A stretch of DNA of 64,000 bases from JBFJKD01 sp041601945. Lineage in GTDB: Bacteria; Pseudomonadota; Gammaproteobacteria; Pseudomonadales; Porticoccaceae. Every line of letters begins with the position of its first letter. The stretch's first letter is position 1. The position numbers were made by a program, and so were the translations under genes. The notes under the pieces are model-generated. The model was not told where the DNA came from, did no database searches, and was given only the letters and a program-made list of their open reading frames with translations. Location of the stretch: the NCBI GenBank assembly GCA_041601945.1, contig JBFIHG010000005.1, forward strand, positions 1 through 64,000. Direction: 5' to 3'. Below are positions 40,652-50,400 of the stretch, piece by piece.

Positions 40652-42571
40652 ATGGGGCATAAAGAGGGTGACAACGTGGGTAATTACGCACAGGTGTATA
40701 GGGCAGCGCAGAGCGACCCGGCCGCCTTCTGGGGAGCGGCCGCTGAGGCAGTGTCCTGGTATCGTAAACCCGAACAAATCCTCGACGACAAAAATGCGCC
40801 TTTCCTGAGCTGGTTTCCCGACGGAGTGACTAACGCCTGCTACAACGCACTGGATCGCCATGTGGAGGGTAGCCGGGCCGAACAGACTGCGTTAATTTAC
40901 GACAGCCCGCTCACTGGTACCAAGCAGCAGTTTACCTATCGCCAACTGCTGGAACGCGTATCCCGCTTTGCTGGAGCTTTGCAGGAGCGGGGGGTTGAAC
41001 GGGGTGATCGCGTCATCATTTATATGCCGATGGTGCCCGAAGCGGCGATAGCCATGTTGGCCTGCGCGCGCATCGGCGCCGTGCACTCGGTGGTGTTTGG
41101 TGGTTTTGCGGCCCACGAGTTGGCGGTGCGGATCGACGATGTGGGCGCAACTGTGGTGGTGAGTGCTTCCTGCGGTATCGAGCCGGGTCGCCTGGTCGCT
41201 TACAAGCCGCTCCTCGACGAAGCCATTAGCCTGGCTAAAAACAAACCCCACGCCTGTATTATCCTGCAACGGGAGCAACAGCCGGCACAGATGATCGCCG
41301 GTCGCGATTACGACTGGATGACTGTAGAAAATGCGGCGCAGCTCGTGGACTGTGTACCCGTAGCGGCGACCGATCCTCTGTATGTGTTGTATACCTCTGG
41401 CACCACCGGGCAGCCCAAAGGTGTGGTGCGCGATACTGGCGGCACTATTGTGTCACTGCAGTGGAGCATGCGGCATGTGTACGGTGTGGAGCCTGGTGAT
41501 GTGTTTTGGGCCGCGTCCGACGTCGGCTGGGTGGTGGGGCATTCCTATATCGTCTACGGGCCACTGTTTAATGGCAGCACGTCAATTCTGTACGAAGGGA
41601 AACCGGTGGGTACGCCCGACCCAGGTGCTTATTGGCGGGTGATTGCGGAGTACGGGGTGAAAGCGTTTTTTACTGCGCCGACCGCCTTTCGTGCCATCAA
41701 AAAAGAAGACCCCCGCGGCGAACACATTGGCAAATACGATTTATCTAAATTTGAAGCGCTGTTCCTGGCGGGCGAGCGCTGCGATCCTGATACGTTAAGT
41801 TGGGCGCAGGACAACTTACGGGTACCGGTTATCGATCACTGGTGGCAGACCGAGCTCGGTTGGCCTGCCTGCAGTAATTGCCGGGGTATCGAGTTGTTAC
41901 CAGTGGTGGCGGGGTCGCCGTCCAAACCGGTTCCGGGTTTTGATTTACATGTGCTCGATGACGCGGGTCGCCCAGTGCCCGCCGGTACCATTGGCGCGTT
42001 AGTGATTAAATTGCCGTTGCCGCCCGGCACATTTACCACGCTATGGCAGAACGACGATCGATTTGTTGCCTCCTATTTCGCCAATTTCCCCGGCTATTAT
42101 GAAACTGGTGACGCGGGCTATATCGACGCTGATGGCTATGTGTTTGTCATGGCGCGCACCGACGATGTGATCAACGTAGCGGGTCATCGGTTATCCACGG
42201 GTGCGATGGAAGAGGTCCTGGCGTCCCACCCGGATGTTGCCGAGTGTGCGGTGATCGGGGTGACCGATGACATGAAAGGCCAGTTGCCCCTGGGCATGGC
42301 GGTTCTCAACGACGGGGTTAACCGCGATGGCGGCGAGATTTGCGCAGAACTTATCGGCCGGGTTAGAGAACAAATTGGTCCGGTGGCTGCGTTCAAATTG
42401 TGCACGCTGGTCAAGCGTCTACCCAAAACCCGTTCCGGGAAAATACTGCGGGCCACCATGCGCAGTATTGCCGATGGGGAATCATGGAAAATGCCAGCGA
42501 CCATTGACGATCCGGTGATACTGGATGAGATTGCTGAAAATTTATTGGCTCTGGGTTACCCGCGCAGTTAG
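40652..42571 (+). CDS. prpE: Propionyl-CoA synthetase-like acyl-CoA synthetase (AMP-forming)
   Basis: The 639-residue protein activates a short-chain acid to its CoA thioester via an acyl-adenylate. The acetyl/propionyl-CoA synthetase features are present: SWFPDGVTNACYNALDRHVE, the P-loop YTSGTTGQPKGVVRDTGG, HWWQTELGWPACSN and the C-terminal lysine motif PKTRSGKILRATMR that can be acetylated. The TSGTTGQPKGVVRDTGG form points to PrpE rather than Acs, but propionate, acetate and butyrate cannot be told apart by eye. The ATG at 40652 follows GGAAGGGCGGT. It is the first gene of the metabolic block; the gap to the oxidoreductase start is 192 bases. Confidence 0.88.
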   Translation: MGHKEGDNVGNYAQVYRAAQSDPAAFWGAAAEAVSWYRKPEQILDDKNAPFLSWFPDGVTNACYNALDRHVEGSRAEQTALIYDSPLTGTKQQFTYRQLLERVSRFAGALQERGVERGDRVIIYMPMVPEAAIAMLACARIGAVHSVVFGGFAAHELAVRIDDVGATVVVSASCGIEPGRLVAYKPLLDEAISLAKNKPHACIILQREQQPAQMIAGRDYDWMTVENAAQLVDCVPVAATDPLYVLYTSGTTGQPKGVVRDTGGTIVSLQWSMRHVYGVEPGDVFWAASDVGWVVGHSYIVYGPLFNGSTSILYEGKPVGTPDPGAYWRVIAEYGVKAFFTAPTAFRAIKKEDPRGEHIGKYDLSKFEALFLAGERCDPDTLSWAQDNLRVPVIDHWWQTELGWPACSNCRGIELLPVVAGSPSKPVPGFDLHVLDDAGRPVPAGTIGALVIKLPLPPGTFTTLWQNDDRFVASYFANFPGYYETGDAGYIDADGYVFVMARTDDVINVAGHRLSTGAMEEVLASHPDVAECAVIGVTDDMKGQLPLGMAVLNDGVNRDGGEICAELIGRVREQIGPVAAFKLCTLVKRLPKTRSGKILRATMRSIADGESWKMPATIDDPVILDEIAENLLALGYPRS

Positions 42572-42763
42572 AACAATCTCGAAGCAGCAAAGAGATTAGC
42601 GTAAAAATAAAACGCTCTGGTGTACGCAGATGGGTATTTATTCAGTTATTGCGTAATTAGTTATTTACAGGCCGCGGTGGTTTCCGGTATAAATGGACGG
42701 ACCATTTTATACGCTGATGGTCGGCGCAAAAAAAATTCCTCGACGACCTCCGGAGGTTTGAGG

Positions 42764-44542
42764 TTGAAGCCGACAAATATTAAAGATCCCGAGTATTTTC
42801 ACCAGGTGGTGGATTGCCAATACGCCTGTCCCGCACATACTCCCGTACCCGAATACATACGCCTTATCGCGGCGGGGCGTTACACCGACGCCTATATGGT
42901 GAACTGGGAGTCCAATGTATTCCCCGGTATTTTGGGGCGCACCTGTGATCGCCCCTGCGAACCGGCCTGCCGTCGTGGACGCCTGGAGCAGGAGCCGGTA
43001 GCCATTTGCCGCCTGAAAAGAGTGGCGGCTGATAATAAGGACGACATTACGTCGCGCTTGCCGTCCGTGCCCACCAAAAAAAATGGTAAGCGCATCGCCC
43101 TTGTGGGTGCTGGCCCCGCTGCATTGACGGTAGCCCGCGACCTCGCACCGCTCGGTTACGAGTTGCATGTGTTCGACGCGCAAAAAGCTGGCGGCGGATT
43201 TATGCGCAGTCAGATTCCTGCGTTCCGGTTACCGGAATCCGTCCTCGACGAGGAGGTAGGTTATATCCTCGATATGGGCGTTGCCGCGCATTTTGATACC
43301 TATGTGGAGAGCTTGAAGGAGCTACTTGATAAAAATTACGACGCGGTCTTCGTCGGTTCCGGGGCTCCCCGTGGACGGGATTTAAAAAACCTGCCGGGTC
43401 GCCAAGCGGGTGATGCAGCTATTCATATCGGCATTGACTGGCTGGGTAGTGTCGCGTTTGGACACGTTACGCAGATTGGTAAAAAGGTAATTGTTCTCGG
43501 GGGTGGCAACACGGCCATGGACTGTTGCCGCACAGCGCGACGCCTGGGCGGCGAAGAAGTGAAAGTGATAGTACGCAGCCCCTTTGCGGATATGAAAGCA
43601 TCGCCCTGGGAAAAAAAAGATGCAATCAGCGAAGATATTCCCATTATCGACAACCATGTGCCGGTTGAGTTTGTTGTCGAAAATGAGTGCCTGGTGGGCA
43701 TGAAATTCGAGAAAGTCGCTGCCGAGTACGATGCCAAAGGCCGGCGATCTCTGGTACCCACCGGGGAAGATCTGGTGTTTGTCCCTTGCGATGCGGTGCT
43801 GGTAGCGATTGGCCAGGAAAACTCCTTTCCCTGGATCGAACGGGATATCGGCATCGTGTTTGACAAATGGGGTATGCCGCAGCTCGACGCTGCCACCTTC
43901 CAGTCCAGCAACCCCAGAGTGTTCTTTGGTGGCGATGCTGCGTTTGGTCCAGAAAATATTATTACTGCGGTGGCCCATGGCCATCAGGCGGCCGTGTCCA
44001 TTGATTTATTCTGTCGCGGTGAAGATGTGACACAACGGCTGGCACCCGGGGTCAGTCTGGTCACGCAGAAAATGGGTATTCACGAGTGGAGTTACGACAG
44101 CAAGATTGAGGACGATCCGCGCTTTCTTGTACCCCATGCAGAAAAGCGCGCTTCCCTGTCCGACCGGAAGCTCGAGGTCGAACTGGGATTTGACGTGGCG
44201 ACGGCCTTTAAAGAGGCCCAGCGCTGTCTGAATTGCGACGTGCAAACTGTGTTTTCGGAAGTGCGTTGCATCGAGTGCGATGCCTGTGTGGATATTTGCC
44301 CAACCGATTGCATAAACTTTATCGACAACGAAGATGAGCCGGTACTGCGTGAGCAATTACGGGTGCCCGCGCGTAATCAGCAACAGCTCCTGTATGTCTC
44401 CGAGCAGCTGCCAACTCAGCGAGTGATGGTCAAGGACGAAAATGTTTGTTTGCATTGTGGTTTGTGTGCCGAGCGCTGCCCTACGGCAGCATGGGATATG
44501 CAGAAATTTCTGTATCAGGTGAGTAAGGCCAGCGCCCTATGA
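42764..44542 (+). CDS. NAD(P)/FAD and 4Fe-4S oxidoreductase, GltD/NfnB-like with ferredoxin tail
   Basis: The 592-residue protein has an N-terminal cysteine-rich domain (CQYACPAHTPVPEYI, then CDRPCEPACRRG) like the glutamate synthase small subunit. A FAD motif (VGAGPAALTVARDLAPLG) and a NAD(P) motif (IVLGGGNTAMDCCRTARRLG) follow. The C-terminal 2x[4Fe-4S] ferredoxin has CIECDACVDICPTDC and CLHCGLCAERCPTAAW. It should move electrons between NAD(P) and ferredoxin-type clusters. The TTG at 42764 was chosen because GGAGG at 42752-42756 stands seven bases before it. The stop overlaps the next gene by four bases (ATGA), so it probably forms one complex with the 2-oxoacid oxidoreductase. Confidence 0.88.
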   Translation: MKPTNIKDPEYFHQVVDCQYACPAHTPVPEYIRLIAAGRYTDAYMVNWESNVFPGILGRTCDRPCEPACRRGRLEQEPVAICRLKRVAADNKDDITSRLPSVPTKKNGKRIALVGAGPAALTVARDLAPLGYELHVFDAQKAGGGFMRSQIPAFRLPESVLDEEVGYILDMGVAAHFDTYVESLKELLDKNYDAVFVGSGAPRGRDLKNLPGRQAGDAAIHIGIDWLGSVAFGHVTQIGKKVIVLGGGNTAMDCCRTARRLGGEEVKVIVRSPFADMKASPWEKKDAISEDIPIIDNHVPVEFVVENECLVGMKFEKVAAEYDAKGRRSLVPTGEDLVFVPCDAVLVAIGQENSFPWIERDIGIVFDKWGMPQLDAATFQSSNPRVFFGGDAAFGPENIITAVAHGHQAAVSIDLFCRGEDVTQRLAPGVSLVTQKMGIHEWSYDSKIEDDPRFLVPHAEKRASLSDRKLEVELGFDVATAFKEAQRCLNCDVQTVFSEVRCIECDACVDICPTDCINFIDNEDEPVLREQLRVPARNQQQLLYVSEQLPTQRVMVKDENVCLHCGLCAERCPTAAWDMQKFLYQVSKASAL

Positions 44543-46392
44543 AACCCATCAAATCAGTTAATGATTTTGTAATTCGTTTCGCCAATGTCAATGGCACCGG
44601 ATCGGCCAGCGCAAACAATATGTTTGTGAAGTCGGTATTTCGCATGGGTGTGCCGGTCAGTCCCAAAAATATTTTCCCCTCCAACATTCAGGGGCTGCCC
44701 ACCTGGTACGAGGTGCGGGTGTGCGAACAGGGCTATATCGGCAGTCGCGGTGGCGTGGATATTGCGGTGTGTATGAATCCGCAGAGTATGGCGCAGGATA
44801 TCAGCACCGTGGAGGCGGGTGGCTATGTGGTCTACGACAGCTCCAAACCGATGGATTTGCGGATGCACCGCGAAGACATCACTTTTATCGGTTTGCCGCT
44901 GACCGAGATTTGTCGCAACGAATACAGCGATCCGCGTCAGCGGCAATTGTTTAAGAACGTCATTTATATTGGCGCGCTGTCTGCATTATTGAATATTGAG
45001 TTTGGCGTACTGAAAGATTTGGTCGGAGATCAGTTTCGCGGCAAGGAAAAATTGATCGCGCCCAATATACACGCGCTGGAACTGGGCTATCAATACGCCC
45101 GGGAAAAATTTAAATGTCCACTTGGTATTCACCTTGAACGTCGCGACCTGGTGGGCGATAAAATATTGATTGAGGGCAACGATGCGCTGGCGCTGGGCGC
45201 GATTTACGGCGGAGCGACAGTGGTTGCCTGGTATCCGATCACGCCATCCACTTCGGTTGTCGACGCCTTTGAAAAATACGCCAAGCGCCTGCGCATAGAC
45301 GCCGGTAGCGGCGATCGCAAATTCGCAATTGCCCAGGCCGAGGATGAGCTGGCGGCGATTGGCATGGTGATCGGCGCGGGCTGGATGGGAGCGAGGGCGT
45401 TTACTGCAACTTCCGGTCCGGGCTTGTCGTTGATGAGCGAGTTTCTCGGTCTGGCTTATTTCGCAGAAGTGCCGGCGGTGTTATTCGATATTCAGCGTGC
45501 TGGACCGTCCACCGGGATGCCGACGCGCACGCAACAATCGGATATCTTATCTGCGGCCTATGCTTCCCACGGTGATACCCGCCACGTATTGCTGTTTCCC
45601 GCAGATCCAGCAGAATGTTTTGATATGGGTGCCACCAGCTTTGATCTCGCTGAACAACTACAGACACCGGTTATTGTATTGTCCGACCTGGATCTCGGCA
45701 TGAATGATTACATGTCGGAGCCTCTGAGCTGGAACGGTAAAAAGAACTATCGGCGCGGTAAGGTGCTGGATAGCGGTCAGCTCGAAAAACTCACTGAGCG
45801 TTACGGGCGTTACCTGGATGTAGACGACGACGGCATCTGCTATCGCACATTGCCCGGTACGCACCCCAGCAAAGGCGTGTTTTTTACCCGCGGCACGTCG
45901 CGTGACGAATATGCCCAGTACACTGAATCCGGTGAAGCCTATGTACGCAATATGGAACGGCTGCTGAAAAAATTTGAAACGGCAAAGAGCTACGTTCCGG
46001 GTCCTGAATTTTATGCCGCCGCCAAGTCCACCAATGACGGTATGATTTTTTTTGGCACCAGTACGCAAAGTTGTCTGGAAGCGCTGGACGGACTCGCCGC
46101 AGAGGGCATTCACTGTGATGGTATGCGGCTGCGGGCGTTTCCATTCAACGCTGAAGTGGAAGATTTTATTGCCAACCATGATCGCATCTTTGTTGTGGAA
46201 CAGAATCGCGATGGACAAATGCGCAAATTACTGATTGTGGAGTGCGAAGTAGACCCGAAAAAACTGGTAGCGATGACCCATTACGACGGTATGCCGATAA
46301 CCGCACGCAAAATTGTTGGCGAGGTACGTCACGCTGTTGGTGGGGCAACCGTGACGCCCATTCGGCGCAAAAAAGCGGGAGAAAAATCATGA
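44539..46392 (+). CDS. 2-oxoacid:ferredoxin oxidoreductase, fused gamma-alpha subunit (KorA-like)
   Basis: The 617-residue protein has an N-terminal gamma domain (RFANVNGTGSASANNMFVKS) and a C-terminal alpha domain starting near residue 210 (LIEGNDALALGAIYGGATVV, YPITPSTSVVDAFEKYAKRL). SGPGLSLMSEFLGLAYFAEV and RAGPSTGMPTRTQQSD are typical of the family. Together with the beta subunit it decarboxylates a 2-oxoacid, such as 2-oxoglutarate or a branched oxoacid, to the acyl-CoA with reduction of ferredoxin. The gene overlaps both neighbours by four bases. Which substrate is used cannot be told. Confidence 0.92.
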   Translation: MKPIKSVNDFVIRFANVNGTGSASANNMFVKSVFRMGVPVSPKNIFPSNIQGLPTWYEVRVCEQGYIGSRGGVDIAVCMNPQSMAQDISTVEAGGYVVYDSSKPMDLRMHREDITFIGLPLTEICRNEYSDPRQRQLFKNVIYIGALSALLNIEFGVLKDLVGDQFRGKEKLIAPNIHALELGYQYAREKFKCPLGIHLERRDLVGDKILIEGNDALALGAIYGGATVVAWYPITPSTSVVDAFEKYAKRLRIDAGSGDRKFAIAQAEDELAAIGMVIGAGWMGARAFTATSGPGLSLMSEFLGLAYFAEVPAVLFDIQRAGPSTGMPTRTQQSDILSAAYASHGDTRHVLLFPADPAECFDMGATSFDLAEQLQTPVIVLSDLDLGMNDYMSEPLSWNGKKNYRRGKVLDSGQLEKLTERYGRYLDVDDDGICYRTLPGTHPSKGVFFTRGTSRDEYAQYTESGEAYVRNMERLLKKFETAKSYVPGPEFYAAAKSTNDGMIFFGTSTQSCLEALDGLAAEGIHCDGMRLRAFPFNAEVEDFIANHDRIFVVEQNRDGQMRKLLIVECEVDPKKLVAMTHYDGMPITARKIVGEVRHAVGGATVTPIRRKKAGEKS

Positions 46393-47438
46393 GTTACTTG
46401 CGACCTAACTTTCGCCATCCCGAGCTGCCGGCTAATGAAAAGGGTTACACCAAACGGCACTATGAAGGAGCGATTTCGACACTTTGTGCGGGGTGTGGCC
46501 ACGACTCAGTGAGTGGCGCGATTATTCAGTCCTGTTATGAGATGGCTATCGAACCGCATCGTATCGCAAAAATTTCCGGTATTGGTTGTTCGTCGAAAAC
46601 GCCTACGTATTTTCTGGGAAACTCCCACGGATTTAATTCAGTGCACGGGCGCATGCCGTCCGTGGCGACCGGCGCTAATCTCGCTAATCGGGATATGATT
46701 TATATCGGCGTTTCAGGCGACGGTGACAGTGCATCCATCGGGCTTGGTCAGTTTGCCCATGTTGCGCGACGCAATTTGAATATGCTGTACCTGGTGGAAA
46801 ACAACGGTTGCTACGGTCTCACCAAAGGGCAGGATTCCGCGACTGCCGACGTGGGTTCCGCCAGCAAGAAGGGCGAACCAAATCCCTATGAACCTATCGA
46901 TCTGTGCGCGCTGGCGTTGCAGGCTGGCGCCTCGTTTGTCGCCCGTAGTTTTTCAGGTGATAAGGACCAGCTGATACCGCTGATCAAGGCGGCCATCGCG
47001 CATACTGGTTTTGCATTTATCGATGTCATTTCCCCCTGTGTTACGTTTAACAACACAGCCAGCTCCACGAAGGGATACGAGTTTGCCCGCAGCCACATCG
47101 AAGCGACGGGAAAAATTGATTTTGTGCCATTGCGTAAGGAAATCACCGCTGACTACGCACCCGGATTTACCCAGGAAATTACCCTGCACGACGGTTCGGT
47201 AATCCATCTGTACAAGCAGGAGGAGCTTGATTGTCATGATCGTAATGGTGCTCTCGCCGCCATTCAGGACTACGCTGGCCGCGGACAAATTCTGACTGGT
47301 CTACTGTACATTGATCCCGATACGCGGGATTTTCACGATAATCAAAAAACTATTAAAAAACCGCTGGTTGATCTCGGCCAGAGCGAACTGTGTCCGGGCA
47401 ACCGAGCGCTCAAAGCCATTAACGCCAGTTTGCGCTAA
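46389..47438 (+). CDS. 2-oxoacid:ferredoxin oxidoreductase, beta subunit (KorB-like)
   Basis: The 349-residue protein is the thiamine-diphosphate subunit. TLCAGCGHDSVSGAII and GIGCSSKTPTYF carry cluster-ligand cysteines, and YIGVSGDGDSASIGLGQFAH with the later LVENNGCYGLTKGQDS is the Mg-thiamine-diphosphate motif. The end (TFNNTASSTKGYEFARSHIE) fits the KorB type. The ATG at 46389 overlaps the alpha-subunit stop by four bases and begins MSYLRPNF; the longer frame from 46242 lies inside the upstream gene. Confidence 0.93.
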   Translation: MSYLRPNFRHPELPANEKGYTKRHYEGAISTLCAGCGHDSVSGAIIQSCYEMAIEPHRIAKISGIGCSSKTPTYFLGNSHGFNSVHGRMPSVATGANLANRDMIYIGVSGDGDSASIGLGQFAHVARRNLNMLYLVENNGCYGLTKGQDSATADVGSASKKGEPNPYEPIDLCALALQAGASFVARSFSGDKDQLIPLIKAAIAHTGFAFIDVISPCVTFNNTASSTKGYEFARSHIEATGKIDFVPLRKEITADYAPGFTQEITLHDGSVIHLYKQEELDCHDRNGALAAIQDYAGRGQILTGLLYIDPDTRDFHDNQKTIKKPLVDLGQSELCPGNRALKAINASLR

Positions 47439-47474
47439 ACTTTAGCGCGAATCGTTAACACGGGTGGTTGGTAC

Positions 47475-50400
47475 GTGCCCAAATGGCAGTTCTGGATTGA
47501 CCGTGGCGGTACCTTCACCGATCTGGTGGCAGTATCGCCAGCCGGACATCTGCTCACGCTAAAACTTTTATCCGATGATCCCACCCGTTATCAGGACGCG
47601 GTACTTGCTGGTATTCGCAGGGTGATGTTGCTATCGGATGACGCGCCCATTCCTTCTTCCGAGATCGCCAGCGTACGTATCGGCACCACCGTCGCCACCA
47701 ATGCACTACTGGAGCGCAAGGGCGACTCGACTCTATTGGTAACTACTCGTGGGTTTGGCGATGCGCTGCGCATTGGTTATCAGAATCGTCCGGATATTTT
47801 TGCGCGACACATTGAATTGCCCGAGCAAGTGTATCGCGATGTGCTGGAAGTGGACGAACGACTCGATGCCGCTGGCGTGGTGCTTACCCCTTTACTGGTT
47901 GAAGGTTACCGCGAACCGTTACACCAGGCGTTGGCCCGCGGAATGTCGTCCGTTGCCATTGTGTTTATGCATGCCTATCGCAATCCGACCCACGAGCAGG
48001 CGTTTGCGCGACTGGCGCAAGAAATCGGTTTTACCCACGTGACCACGAGTTGTCAGGCGAGTCCCCTGATAAAACTCATAGGACGCGGCGATACGGCGGT
48101 CGTCGACGCCTATGTTTCACCAGTGTTACAGCGCTATATCAGCGGCTTGGCCGCAGCGCTACCGGATACCCAAATGTTGTTTATGCAGTCCAGTGGCGGG
48201 CTGACCGACGCTGCTAATTTTCAGGGTCGCAACAGTATCTTGTCCGGCCCGGCGGGGGGCGTCGTCGGCGGCGTAAAAACCAGTATCGCGTTGGGTCACA
48301 ACAAGATTATTGGCTTTGATATGGGGGGCACGTCCACCGATGTCTGGCACTATTCCAGTGTCGATGCCAATACCAATCTGGGTGACAATAACGTTGCCGA
48401 TTACGAACGGGTATTCGATACCCAGATAGCCGGTGTTCGTCTGCGCGTGCCCATGATGAATATCCACACTGTGGCGGCGGGTGGCGGCTCATTGTGTTAT
48501 TTCGACGGTTCAAAATTGCGCGTGGGGCCGACTTCGGCGGGTGCAGATCCTGGGCCGGCCTGTTATCGGCGCGGTGGCCCGTTAACCATCACCGATTGCA
48601 ATTTGCTGCTGGGTAAGCTCGGCATCGAATATTTTCCCCAGGTGTTTGGTGCGAGTGGCGATCAGCCGTTGGACATCACAGCGGCGGAAAGAAAATGTAC
48701 TGCGTTAGCGCGCGAGATTGCGTCATCCAGTGGACAGGTATTTTCGGTACACGAACTAGCGGCAGGGTGTGTGCAAATCGCTGTACAGAATATGGCCAGC
48801 GCCATAAAAAAAATCTCCACGCAACGGGGCTACGATGTACGACGCTACGCTCTGGCGTGTTTCGGCGGTGCTGGTGGGCAGCACGCTTGCCTGGTGGCCG
48901 AAGCGCTCGGCATGGAGACCATTCTGATTCATCCTTTCGCTGGTGTGCTCTCGGCGTACGGTATGGGTTTGGCGGATCTGGGGGCGATGGCGGAATGCAC
49001 GGTGAATGAGCCGCTGCATGTGGAGGCGCTGCCGCGGCTTGAAAACAGATTTGCGGAATTACTGACAGAAGCCAATGCGCGCTTGCCCGCTGTCGATAAG
49101 GCGTCTGTTGAAATTTATACGCGGCGCAAAGCCTATATTCGTTACCAGGGTTCAGATACTACGTTACCGATCGCCTACGGCGACGTTCCGAGTATGGTTA
49201 GTGATTTTGCAGTTGCGCATAAACAGCAGTTTTCATTTTTAATGGAAAACCGACAAATTATTGTTGAGAGTATCTCGCTGGAAATTACTGCGCATGAACC
49301 GGGTCCGGCGCGCGGGGAGGCTGATGTGACGACAATGTCTGAATCGTCAATCCAGCTATGTACAAAAGTTTTTTGTGATGGCAAGTTTGTCACGATGCCC
49401 GTTCGCCGACGGCAACAATTAGTTACGGGCAAAGCGCTGCTCGGCCCAGCGATGATTGTCGATGCGACTGCCACCACCATTATCGAACCGGGCTGGCAGG
49501 CAGACATTGGTGACGACGGCGTGTTGCACATAACCAGAGTTAACCAGCGTATACATGGATCCGTCACCGGCCACACTACTTCTATCGTACGCAACCCGGT
49601 GCTACTGGAAATTTTTAACAACCTGTTTATGTCCATTGCCGAGCAAATGGGCGCCGTGCTGGCCAATACAGCCCATTCGGTCAATATCAAAGAGCGACTG
49701 GATTTTTCCTGTGCGCTGTTTGACGATGCTGGTAGTCTTGTTGCCAATGCGCCCCATGTGCCGGTGCACCTGGGATCAATGGGTGAAACGGTTACTGCTT
49801 TAATCACCAGTCGACAGCACGACATGTTTCCCGGCGATACGTTTCTGGTGAATTCCCCTTACCACGGTGGTACCCACTTGCCGGACCTTACCGTGGTTAC
49901 TCCGGTGTTTGCGCAAATATCCAATCCGGATAGCCATAAAAACCGGCCCGAAATATTGTTTTACGTGGCGTCCCGTGCTCACCACGCGGACATCGGTGGC
50001 AGCACGCCGGGTTCCATTCCACCCCACAGTCGGCATATCGATCAGGAAGGCGTACTGATCGAAGATTTCCGTCTGGTTGAGCAGGGTAAATTTCGCGAGC
50101 AGGCGCTACGCGACCTGCTTTGTTCTGGCTCACTGCCGGTACGCAATATAGAACAGAATATCGCCGATCTTCAGGCGCAAATAGCGGCTAACGCCAAAGG
50201 TGTACAGGAATTAACCGCGCTGGTGGAGGATTATGGCCTCGATGTGGTGCAGGCCTACATGGGTTTCGTGCAGGACAATGCCGAAGAAGCTGTGCGTCGC
50301 GCCATTGCCAAACTCAGGGATGGCCAGTTCACCTACGCCATGGATAACGGCGCGCAAATCTGCGTGGCAATCACGGTAGATGCCACACGCGGTGAAGCGC

